From a bacterium (GTDB lineage: Bacteria > UBP6 > UBA1177): a DNA stretch of 64,000 nucleotides. Where the stretch lies: contig JAFYIZ010000004.1 of the NCBI GenBank assembly GCA_017538365.1, positions 1 through 64,000 of the forward strand. The letters are read 5' to 3'. The position numbers and the translations under genes are program-made. The notes beneath the pieces are model-generated. The model was not told where the DNA came from, did no database searches, and saw only the letters and a program-made list of their open reading frames with translations. Positions within the stretch are counted from its first letter, which is position 1; every line of letters starts with the position of its first letter. Below, piece after piece: positions 41,356-49,307 of the stretch.

Positions 41356-43122
41356 TTGACTGAAAACATCGGTAATTCCTACATAATTGACGAGTTTTTG
41401 CTCAAAAAACTGCCTGAGACTCCCGGTGTTTACCAGTTCAAGAACAGACTCGGCAAAGTGATCTACATCGGAAAAGCGAAGAACCTCAGAGCACGTGTTT
41501 CGCAGTATATTCTGGGAACCGATAGCCGCCAGATGGTCGCAACGCTCATGAAAAACGCGGGAAGCGTCGAAATAATAATGACAAATTCAGAGACAGAGGC
41601 GCTGGTTTTAGAGAATCTCCTCATAAAAAACAGGCAGCCGATGTTCAACATCAACCTGAAGGATGACAAGACCTATCCTTATCTCGCAGTGACCGACGAA
41701 GAGTGGCCGCGCCTCATCACGACAAGGCGTCTCACAAAAAAACTGAAGTCTTTCAGAGGTCCTTTCACCCAAGTGAACCTTCTTAATTCGCTGAGACAGC
41801 TGATTCAGACGCTCTACCCTCTAAAATACTGCTCAGACCGTCATCCGAAAGGGTGCATCAACTCACAAATCGGCTTGTGCCCCGCTCCGTGCAGAAAAGA
41901 CACAGACAAAGAGGCTTATGCCGAAAACGTCAAAAACACAATTGAAGCGCTTCAGGGCAAGAAATGGAACGAAATAGAATCACTGATAAAAGAGCGTATA
42001 GACTCAAGCGTGAAAGTTCTGGATTTTGAAAAAGCTGCCAAGCTGCGCGATCTCCTCACACTTCTGCCAGACATCAGACGGAAGTACAGCGTCGAGTTTT
42101 CGGGAAGCGGCGCAGAGGATTATTTCTGTTTCAAAAGAGAGGGGGACACCCTTTTCGCAGCGGCGGCGCGTTACAGTGAAGGAAAGCTGATGACGCTCAA
42201 ATCATATTCGGCGTCGGGAATATTCGAGGAAATGTCAAGCTGGACCGCGACTTTCCTCACCTCGTTCTATTCAGGAAAAGAGACGCCCGACAAAATTTTT
42301 CTCTACCCAGAAACGCTCACGAAAGATGAAATTTCGGCGATACTGCAGCGCAAGATCAGAAAAACAGGGCCATCCGGCGGCGAGATTCTCAAAATGCTGC
42401 AGACCAATATCGAGCAGAACATGCGCGTTTTCTTCAACGACTCCGAAAAGACTAACAAGGCGCTTTCAGTCATCTCGAAATTTCTCAAAACGCCCGTTTC
42501 TTCGATACTCTGCCTCGATATTTCAACACTTTACGGCGAATACAACGTCGCAGGCGCAGTGTGGTGGAAAAACGGAAAATTCGATAAGAAAAAATACCGG
42601 AAATACAAAATAAAAACGGTCATTGGAGTCGATGATTTCGGCAGTCTGCGCGAAGTCGCGGCTCGTCTGCTCAAGCGCTGGCAGGAAAATTCGCTTGAAA
42701 AACCGACGCTATTGCTTATTGACGGCGGCGAGGGTCAGGTTTCATCGGTAAATTCGGTGATTAAGGGCTTCGTACCGGTCGCAGGAATCATCAAAGACCG
42801 CCACAACGTGAAAGGAATGGAACTCTTGATTGACGGTAAAGGAAACGAACTCGTGCTTCAGAACACCGCTTTTGCAGTCGTTTTGAAAACCATCAGAAAC
42901 GAGACCCACCGCTTTTCGATAACTTTCAACAGGGAGCTTCGCAAAGGAAAACTCGAACTCCCATTCTCAAAAATCAAAGGGATCGGCAGAGCCCGCGAGA
43001 ATGCACTTCTTGAAAAATTCCGCACGATTGCTGCAATAAAAAAAGCAACCGTTCAGGAATTGACCGAAATTCCCGGAATCACTGAAGATTTGGCGGAAGA
43101 GATCCTCAAATCGCTTGAATAG
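41356..43122 (+). CDS. uvrC: Excinuclease ABC subunit C
   Basis: 588 residues. Makes both incisions in nucleotide excision repair. Seen: GIY-YIG nuclease ('PGVYQFKNRLGKVIYIGKAKNLRARV'-type, residues about 20-45), Cys-containing segment 'CINSQIGLCPAPC', UVR domain (about 190-225), the RNase H-like C-terminal nuclease ('DISTLYGEYNVAG', 'LIDGGEGQV') and a terminal helix-hairpin-helix pair. Start is TTG with GGGAGGC in front. It converges with mfd, which also acts in nucleotide excision repair, 12 bp away. Confidence 0.96.
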   Translation: MTENIGNSYIIDEFLLKKLPETPGVYQFKNRLGKVIYIGKAKNLRARVSQYILGTDSRQMVATLMKNAGSVEIIMTNSETEALVLENLLIKNRQPMFNINLKDDKTYPYLAVTDEEWPRLITTRRLTKKLKSFRGPFTQVNLLNSLRQLIQTLYPLKYCSDRHPKGCINSQIGLCPAPCRKDTDKEAYAENVKNTIEALQGKKWNEIESLIKERIDSSVKVLDFEKAAKLRDLLTLLPDIRRKYSVEFSGSGAEDYFCFKREGDTLFAAAARYSEGKLMTLKSYSASGIFEEMSSWTATFLTSFYSGKETPDKIFLYPETLTKDEISAILQRKIRKTGPSGGEILKMLQTNIEQNMRVFFNDSEKTNKALSVISKFLKTPVSSILCLDISTLYGEYNVAGAVWWKNGKFDKKKYRKYKIKTVIGVDDFGSLREVAARLLKRWQENSLEKPTLLLIDGGEGQVSSVNSVIKGFVPVAGIIKDRHNVKGMELLIDGKGNELVLQNTAFAVVLKTIRNETHRFSITFNRELRKGKLELPFSKIKGIGRARENALLEKFRTIAAIKKATVQELTEIPGITEDLAEEILKSLE

Positions 43123-43134
43123 CCTCTGGAAAAA

Positions 43135-46100
43135 TCAGCAGATTTCCTTGATTTTACTAATTATTTCTTCAATTTTCTGAATATTTTCAACTTTGAATTT
43201 TATAGAACTTTCCCCTTGGAAAGAGCCATCGTATTTGTCGAGAAATTCAAAAAGAGCATCCATACTTTTCGGGATGAACGAGGCTCCCAGAGTGATCGTA
43301 AAATCGTGTTTACCTACTGAAATAGCAGCGGCTCCGCACTTGATCGCAAGAATTTTTATGTAAGTCAGATTTATCAGATTCTCCGTTTCTTCGGGAATTT
43401 TTCCGAACATTTCAAGAAGAGTATCTTTCACCCAGTTGAGTTCGTCAGCCGAGCGTAAGTCTGCGATTTTCCTGTAAAATCCCATTCTGACCTCAGTATC
43501 TGCAATGTAGCTTTCGGGAATATTCGCATTCAAATCGGTCGAAATCTCGAACTCGTTTTCGATGTGCGGAGTTCCGTTTTTGAGCTCGTCGATCCTGTCT
43601 TTGAGCATCTCGAGATACATATCGTAGCCCACCCCTTTGAGTTTCCCGGACTGGCTTATTCCCAAGATGTTGCCGCCGCCGCGGATGTTGAGGTCTTCCA
43701 TCGCGACATCGTAGCCGTGCCCGAGCTTGTCGAAGCGCTTGATCGTAGAAAGACGGGCGTATGATTCCTGCGTAAGATTGTTGAGATTGGGAACAAAAAG
43801 GTAAGCCTTTGCCTCTCTGTTCCAGCGCCCCACCCTGCCGCGAAGCTGGTAAAGCTGCGCCATTCCGAACATATCGGCGCGGTTGATTATTATCGTGTTG
43901 ACAAGCGGAATGTCGATGCCCGATTCAATGAGCGAAGTCGCAAGAAGCAGATCGTAATCGCGGTTTACGAATGAAACCATCACTTTTTCAAGCTGCTCAG
44001 GCTCCATCTGACCGTGCGCAACAGCAATTCTGAGTCCGGGAATAAGCTGGGTGAGCCTCAGTTTTATGTCGTCAAGTCCGGCAATGCGGTTGTGGACGAA
44101 ATAGACCTGCCCGTCGCGTGCAAGTTCAGAAAGAATCGCCTCTTTTATGATTTCTTCGCTGTATTCGAGAACGAAAGTCTGGATGTTTTTTCTGTCGCTC
44201 GGCGCCGTTTTGATAAATGACGATTTTCTTATTCCCAGAAGCGACATCTGAAGCGTTCTCGGAATAGGCGTCGCAGTCATCGAGAGGGTCGCAACATCCT
44301 TCTTCATCTCTTTGATGAGTTCTTTGTGTGTAACTCCGAAGCGGTGCTCCTCGTCAATTACCAGAAATCCGAGGTCGCGGAATTTCACATCTTTTCCGAG
44401 CAGCCTGTGAGTCCCGACGATAATGTCAACTCTGCCGTTTTCAAGGTCACGAAGCACCTGATTCTGTTTCGACTTGTCGTAAAGGCGCGAAAGCATTTCT
44501 ATTCTCACAGGAAGTTTGGCAAAACGCTCTCTGAAAGTACGCAGATGCTGGAACGCAAGGACCGTTGTCGGAGCAAGGACCGCCGCCTGCCTGCCGTTTG
44601 CAACAGCTATCATACAGCCTCGCATCGCAACTTCGGTCTTGCCGAATCCCACGTCTCCGCAAAGAAGCCTGTCGGTTATCTCTCTACCCGAAAGATCGTG
44701 CTCGAGTTCATTGATGGAGCGCGCCTGATCTGGCGTTTCCCGAAACGGGAAATCCCTCAAAAATTCACCGTAAAGCGGAGTTTCGATCTTCATCGGCTCG
44801 ACACTTTCGACACTTCTCTGCGCATAAAGTTCGAGAATCTGCGCCGCTACTTTTTCGATTTCGCGCTTTACCCGTGTCATCGTCTGCTGCCAGAGCGCGG
44901 TACGTATTGAACTTATCTTCGGAAAAACGCCTTCTTCCCAGCGGTAACGGTAGATGTAGTGCATATTGTAAACGGGAATATAGATTTTATCGTCATTTTC
45001 GTATCTAAGAGCGAGACAGTCTGTTCCGTTCATAACTACAGTTCCTTCGTAAACTCCGATTCCGAATTTGTAATGAACGACAAGTTCGCCTGGTTTAAGA
45101 GAATTAAGTTCAAATATTCTGTTTTCAAAATTTTCTTCAGGTTTTATTTCTCTTTTTTTATTTTTTGAAACAGATAATTTGAATATATCAGATGAAAAGA
45201 AAGCTGTATCAAAATCTGGAATTGAGATTATTTCGTCTGAAGCGAACCACTCTTTTTTGTCGACAAGAAAAACATCACCGTAATTCAGATCAAGCGGAAG
45301 CGCATCGACATTGACCATCGGGATATCGTTTTTTTCGCCGATTTCCTTTAAAACATCGATCTCATTCGGTTTTGCAAAAATGACTAATCCGCTGTTTTCT
45401 TTATGTAATTTATTCAAGACAAACGCTGTGTCGCTTTGCAGCTTTACCGGAACAGCTTTGTGAGTCACTGGAAATTTTTTTATTGATTCAGCCGAAGAAA
45501 AGAAGGAACTTACTTCAAAATCAAACTCTCTCGATTCATCGGAAAAACAGCTTTTTATTTCAAACGGAATAAAATGTCCTTCTTCAACTCTTTTTTTTCT
45601 TTCCGTATCAATTTTTTCAAAATCATCTGCGACATAAGTTTCAGCTTTTAACTTTTCGAATCTTACTGTTTTCGCTCTTAAACGCGAATAGAGAGTTCCG
45701 TTTCCGGCAATCAGCGGAAAAATATCCCATTTCGGTAATCCGCCTGATGAAACAAGCTCTTCTGTCTCGATTATCTGCTGCATCGAAAGCCCTTCAGCTT
45801 TCTCCTCAAGCACTTTCTGCCAGTCGCTGCGCAGAATTTCGGGAAACATGAGCTGCGGAACACTGACTTCATCCAGAGGTCTTCCGTTACGCTGGTTTGA
45901 AAGCCAGAAAAGCGAAATATTTTCGAGCTCTTCATCGAAAAATTCGAGACGTGCACCCTTTCCGGCGACAAAAATTCCGATATCGACGATGTCGCCTCTA
46001 ACCGCGAATTCTCCGGCATCGCGCACTATCTGAACCTTTCTGTAACCGAGTTCCGTCAAAGACCTGATGACATCACTGATTCTGTAGTAAGAGTTCTTTT

Positions 46101-46410
46101 TGAAGACTAGTTCCGCGGAATTATCCGGCAGAAAAAGCCTTCCGCCGAGCGGAGTCGTCACGATGACATCAGGATTTGCAGACATTTCGGCATACGCCTT
46201 CTGCGCGTCCCGCTCTTCGCCGCTCCTTTCAAGCAGCAGAAACTGCGGTGCAAAAAGAAGTGTTTTGAGCCGGAAGGCACTAAGCGCCGAAACAAGAACC
46301 GAAGCATCTCTGAAATTCGGCATTTCAACTATCAACCTGCCGTATTTATTGAACAAATCTACGGTTATTATTGGGAAAGCATCAGGGGAAGTTTCGATAA
46401 ATTCAGCCAT
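43135..46410 (-). CDS. mfd: Transcription-repair coupling factor
   Basis: 1091 residues. Releases stalled RNA polymerase and recruits UvrAB. Seen: N-terminal UvrB-like region, the CarD-like RNA-polymerase-binding domain ('LKPGELVVHYKFGIGVYEG'), a RecG-like helicase with 'GDVGFGKTEVAMR' (Walker A), 'VIDEEHRFGV' (DEEH), 'SMTATPIPRTL' and 'QLRGRVGRW', and the C-terminal TRCF domain. Start at 46410 (GAGG site); the open frame continues upstream to 46566 only because the intergenic repeat happens to lack stops, so that extension is rejected. Confidence 0.96.
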   Translation of the reverse strand: MAEFIETSPDAFPIITVDLFNKYGRLIVEMPNFRDASVLVSALSAFRLKTLLFAPQFLLLERSGEERDAQKAYAEMSANPDVIVTTPLGGRLFLPDNSAELVFKKNSYYRISDVIRSLTELGYRKVQIVRDAGEFAVRGDIVDIGIFVAGKGARLEFFDEELENISLFWLSNQRNGRPLDEVSVPQLMFPEILRSDWQKVLEEKAEGLSMQQIIETEELVSSGGLPKWDIFPLIAGNGTLYSRLRAKTVRFEKLKAETYVADDFEKIDTERKKRVEEGHFIPFEIKSCFSDESREFDFEVSSFFSSAESIKKFPVTHKAVPVKLQSDTAFVLNKLHKENSGLVIFAKPNEIDVLKEIGEKNDIPMVNVDALPLDLNYGDVFLVDKKEWFASDEIISIPDFDTAFFSSDIFKLSVSKNKKREIKPEENFENRIFELNSLKPGELVVHYKFGIGVYEGTVVMNGTDCLALRYENDDKIYIPVYNMHYIYRYRWEEGVFPKISSIRTALWQQTMTRVKREIEKVAAQILELYAQRSVESVEPMKIETPLYGEFLRDFPFRETPDQARSINELEHDLSGREITDRLLCGDVGFGKTEVAMRGCMIAVANGRQAAVLAPTTVLAFQHLRTFRERFAKLPVRIEMLSRLYDKSKQNQVLRDLENGRVDIIVGTHRLLGKDVKFRDLGFLVIDEEHRFGVTHKELIKEMKKDVATLSMTATPIPRTLQMSLLGIRKSSFIKTAPSDRKNIQTFVLEYSEEIIKEAILSELARDGQVYFVHNRIAGLDDIKLRLTQLIPGLRIAVAHGQMEPEQLEKVMVSFVNRDYDLLLATSLIESGIDIPLVNTIIINRADMFGMAQLYQLRGRVGRWNREAKAYLFVPNLNNLTQESYARLSTIKRFDKLGHGYDVAMEDLNIRGGGNILGISQSGKLKGVGYDMYLEMLKDRIDELKNGTPHIENEFEISTDLNANIPESYIADTEVRMGFYRKIADLRSADELNWVKDTLLEMFGKIPEETENLINLTYIKILAIKCGAAAISVGKHDFTITLGASFIPKSMDALFEFLDKYDGSFQGESSIKFKVENIQKIEEIISKIKEIC

Positions 46411-46439
46411 TTCAAACCTCGAAAACAATCTGGTCCGCG

Positions 46440-46467
46440 ATTTTAAGAAAAAACCGCGGAAAAACAA
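46440..46467 (-). promoter_or_regulatory. Weak candidate mfd promoter
   Basis: Minus-strand TTGTTT (46467-46462), 16 bp, TAAAAT (46445-46440), about 30 bp before the ATG. The -35 is poor. Confidence 0.35.
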
Positions 46468-46490
46468 CCTTTTTTCGCGCCGGATCTTAA

Positions 46491-46567
46491 CGGGATTACG
46501 GGATCCCGGAATCACGGTTGCGCGCCTTCGGGATCTCGGAATCTCGGGATTCCGTGATCCCGGCAAG
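46491..46567. repeat. Intergenic two-arm repeat, copy 3
   Basis: CGGGATTACGGGATCCCGG and CGGGATTCCGTGATCCCGG arms flank a GCGCGCC centre; the element ends in CCGGCAAG (46560-46567). Unlike the other copies it lies between divergent genes (mfd and rluD), so it cannot be only a terminator there. Confidence 0.7.
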
Positions 46568-46592
46568 CCTGGCGCGCCTGCGGTCTAAAAAA

Positions 46593-46620
46593 TTGAGTTT
46601 AAAGATATTATCAATATTAT
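46593..46620 (+). promoter_or_regulatory. Putative promoter of the rluD-to-cdd gene run
   Basis: TTGAGT (46593-46598), 16 bp, TATTAT (46615-46620), about 30 bp before the TTG start at 46650. Confidence 0.5.
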
Positions 46621-46649
46621 TTAGGGTCATTTTTGTTGCGAGGTCTTTT

Positions 46650-47627
46650 TTGGATATTTACGGCTGCGGCATAACTTTTTCACTTTTAAGCGATGAAAAC
46701 ACGAGAGTTGATTGCCTTATCGCCTCTATTTTAGGGCTTTCGAGAACACAGGTACAAAAAAACATCCGCAATGAAAACCTCTCGGTAAACGGCAAAATTC
46801 TCACGAAAAGCAGTTCCTCGAAGTTTTCAAAAGGTGATCTTTTCGAATTCGAAGCCGATGCTCCGGAGCAGCTTTCAGCAGAGCCGGAAGACATTCCGCT
46901 CGACATAGTTTTTGAAAACGACGATTTTCTGATTGTCAACAAACCGGCCGGACTTCTCGTACATCCGGGAAGCGGACACTCGAAAGGAACTTTATTGAAC
47001 GGTTTAGTCAACTATTTGAATTTACAGGATAAATCAAAAGATAATCCGAATTTCCGTGCCGGACTTGTCCACAGAATTGATAAAGACACAACCGGTCTTC
47101 TCGTTATTGCGAAAAACGAAAAAACTTTGACGGAACTTCAGGAAAAATTCTCGCGTCACGACATTGTGCGCGAATACACCTGCATCGTCTGGGGAAAACT
47201 GAAAGAACCTAAAGGAACAGTCGAAACTTTTCACGGCAGAGACCCGAAAAACCGTCTCAGATTTTCTCCGAATGTCACAAACGGAAGGAAAGCGGTAACA
47301 CACTACGAAGTCGTCACGGAATTCAAATACGCTTCACTGCTCAAGATCACGCTCGAAACAGGGCGTACCCACCAGATCAGAATGCACATGAACTATCTCG
47401 GGCACCCGATTTTGAACGATGAACTTTACGGAGGCTTGCGCAAATCGCCCGATCCGCTGCTCAACAAACTTCTTGCAACTTCTGGGCGTCAGCTTCTGCA
47501 CGCCGGAACTTTGGGATTTCAATTTTCAGGCAAAGATTTTATTTTCACTTCTCCGCTTCCGGAAGACATGAAAGCGGTAAAAGAATATCTGGAAAATATT
47601 TCATTCGAACATATTACAGGAGGATAA
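46650..47627 (+). CDS. rluD: RluD-family 23S rRNA pseudouridine synthase
   Basis: 325 residues. S4 domain at the N-terminus ('RVDCLIASILGLSRTQVQKNI') then the RluA/RluD catalytic domain with 'IVNKPAGLLVHPG', the catalytic Asp in 'VHRIDKDTTGLLV' and 'TGRTHQIRMHM'. RluD modifies the helix 69 loop of 23S rRNA. I take TTG at 46650 because GCGAGG precedes it by six bases; an upstream ATG at 46518 lies in the repeat. Followed after 1 bp by the next gene. Confidence 0.93.
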   Translation: MDIYGCGITFSLLSDENTRVDCLIASILGLSRTQVQKNIRNENLSVNGKILTKSSSSKFSKGDLFEFEADAPEQLSAEPEDIPLDIVFENDDFLIVNKPAGLLVHPGSGHSKGTLLNGLVNYLNLQDKSKDNPNFRAGLVHRIDKDTTGLLVIAKNEKTLTELQEKFSRHDIVREYTCIVWGKLKEPKGTVETFHGRDPKNRLRFSPNVTNGRKAVTHYEVVTEFKYASLLKITLETGRTHQIRMHMNYLGHPILNDELYGGLRKSPDPLLNKLLATSGRQLLHAGTLGFQFSGKDFIFTSPLPEDMKAVKEYLENISFEHITGG

Positions 47628-47628
47628 A

Positions 47629-48537
47629 ATGGCATCAAGAACAGCCCTTGTTTTGGAGACAAACCCCGTCATCACGGAAAGGTATCTCGACTATACGCAC
47701 AATTCGGACTGGCGCATAATGCTGAAAGACACTCTGAACGATTTTCTGGAAAAGCTTCAGCAGGAAAAATTCAATCTCATCGTGGCGGAAGAATCGCTAC
47801 TGCCGCAGGGAATAATCCAGATGATGAAGTCGACGGGAGTTCCGTTCCTTCTCGCTACGAACAATAAACATCCTGAGATCCCGACCTTGCCCAGAAACTT
47901 CAACCGCACGGAACTTCTGACTGTTTTCGACAGGCTCGTTCCTTATGTTCCCGAAGATCCGGAAACAGAAGATACTACGCAGAATACCGTTGTAGATGAT
48001 ATTCTCTCTGGTTTAGAAGATGAAGACAATGCTTTCGAACTCACTTCAGAGGCAGTGGTAGCAGAACCGGAAAAACCGATTGAAAAAGAAAAAAAGGATG
48101 AAGCGGCAGATTCGGCAGCAGACTTCTTCAGCGACGGAGAACTTTTCGGCGATGATGACAGCGAGGTGTTTGAAACACTCAAACCGGTGATAGAGGTCTC
48201 TGAAAGTGAAAAAAACAAAACCTTTACACCTCCTTCATTTGACGACTTTTCAGAAAAAGAGAGCGATATAGACAACTTCGTAAATTCGCTTTCCCTCGAA
48301 AAAGAAGAGGAAAAACCGATTGAAACCGCTTATGAATACAGACCGGAAACAACGCAAACAACCCAAAATACGCTTCAGGACGAAGTAAAACCTGAAGAAA
48401 AAGCGGAAAAAGCAGAAATTTCCGAAGATATAATAAAGGCTGAAATATCGGCATGGCTTGAAAAGAACGCCCGCAGCATAATCAAAGAGATAGTTATCGA
48501 ACAGCTCGCCTCTCTTTCCGGGAAAAACGATGATTAA
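47629..48537 (+). CDS. Pseudo-receiver protein with acidic linker and PopZ-like C-terminal helix
   Basis: 302 residues, cytoplasmic. Residues 1-105 look like a response-regulator receiver fold ('TALVLETNPVITERYLDYT', 'FNLIVAEESLLP', 'VPFLLATNN', 'LPRNFNRTELL'), but the phosphoacceptor Asp is Glu-like ('VAEE') and the conserved Lys is Arg/Asn, so phosphorylation is unlikely. Residues 110-260 are a disordered, Glu/Asp-rich linker. The C-terminus ('DIIKAEISAWLEKNARSIIKEIVIEQL') resembles the PopZ/DUF2497-type oligomerisation helix seen also in delta-proteobacterial receiver proteins. A polar or scaffold role is speculation. Overlaps the next gene by 8 bp. Confidence 0.7.
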   Translation: MASRTALVLETNPVITERYLDYTHNSDWRIMLKDTLNDFLEKLQQEKFNLIVAEESLLPQGIIQMMKSTGVPFLLATNNKHPEIPTLPRNFNRTELLTVFDRLVPYVPEDPETEDTTQNTVVDDILSGLEDEDNAFELTSEAVVAEPEKPIEKEKKDEAADSAADFFSDGELFGDDDSEVFETLKPVIEVSESEKNKTFTPPSFDDFSEKESDIDNFVNSLSLEKEEEKPIETAYEYRPETTQTTQNTLQDEVKPEEKAEKAEISEDIIKAEISAWLEKNARSIIKEIVIEQLASLSGKNDD

Positions 48538-48988
48538 ACGGGTGGTCTCTTTGGACATAGGAATGAAGTTCGTCGGTGTTGCAGCAACAGATCCGACATG
48601 GAATTTCCCTGTAATAATCGGCACTTTAAAAAGAAAAGATTCCATCAAAGACGATCTCGAAAGACTCATTGAAATGCTCGATTTCGACATTGCTGCATTT
48701 GCAATCGGTTATCCTATGCAGAGCAACGGCGAGGAAGGTTCGTTCATGCCAGTGGTCAAAGGATTCGAGCGGAGACTTAAGGAAATTTACACAGACATAC
48801 CTTTTTTCGGAGTCGATGAATTTCTCTCTTCGAAAGAGGCAATCGAAATAAAAAACGTAAAAGCGAAAAACTACCGCGAAAAGAAGCGCTCAGGCGTGAT
48901 TGATTCTACGGCGGCGGCCGTTATCCTCGAGAGGTTCATGGATTCGGTCGATTTCAAAAAACTGAAGGAAAATTTTAAGGAGAATTGA
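48530..48988 (+). CDS. ruvX: YqgF/RuvX-family nuclease (pre-16S rRNA processing)
   Basis: 152 residues, RNase H-like fold. Seen: 'SLDIGMKFVGVAATD' (first Asp), 'FAIGYPMQSNGEEG', 'GVDEFLSSKEA' (second acidic residue) and 'VIDSTAAAVILERFM' (third). In E. coli YqgF processes the 5' end of 16S rRNA; a Holliday-junction role was proposed earlier. Lacks nothing essential, though motif II is slightly divergent (FxxxDExLSS instead of DERLT). Confidence 0.85.
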   Translation: MIKRVVSLDIGMKFVGVAATDPTWNFPVIIGTLKRKDSIKDDLERLIEMLDFDIAAFAIGYPMQSNGEEGSFMPVVKGFERRLKEIYTDIPFFGVDEFLSSKEAIEIKNVKAKNYREKKRSGVIDSTAAAVILERFMDSVDFKKLKENFKEN

Positions 48989-48989
48989 A

Positions 48990-49286
48990 ATGGAAAAACT
49001 CAGCGGAAAAGAAAAAAAATATCTGCGCGGTCTTGCCCACGCATTGAATCCGGTCGTTCTAATAGGCAGAAACGGCTATACCGATCAGGTAGAAGCACAG
49101 ATTGACGAGGCTCTGACGGCTCACGAGCTGATAAAAATCAAATTCATCGACTACATCGACGAAAAAAAGGAGATCGCTGCAGAAATTGAGGAAAAACTGA
49201 AATGCGAATGCTGCGGCTCGATCGGGCATACCTTCATTTTCTTCAGGCAGAATAAAGAGCCTGAAAAAAGAAAAATAGAGTTTTAA
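48990..49286 (+). CDS. yhbY: YhbY/CRS1-type RNA-binding protein
   Basis: 98 residues, one CRM domain, bound to pre-50S ribosomal particles in other bacteria. Seen: 'LSGKEKKYLRGLAHALNPVVLIG' (described in part), 'GYTDQVEAQIDEALTAHELIKI' and 'GHTFIFFRQN'. Starts 1 bp after ruvX. With rluD and ruvX it forms a ribosome-maturation group. Confidence 0.93.
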   Translation: MEKLSGKEKKYLRGLAHALNPVVLIGRNGYTDQVEAQIDEALTAHELIKIKFIDYIDEKKEIAAEIEEKLKCECCGSIGHTFIFFRQNKEPEKRKIEF

Positions 49287-49307
49287 TTTCTTTTTGTTGG
49301 CAGCCGT

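Noticed and set aside
46411-46566. N-terminal extension of Mfd through the repeat
   Set aside because: Homology starts at the 46410 ATG with a GAGG site; the upstream part is the translated intergenic repeat.
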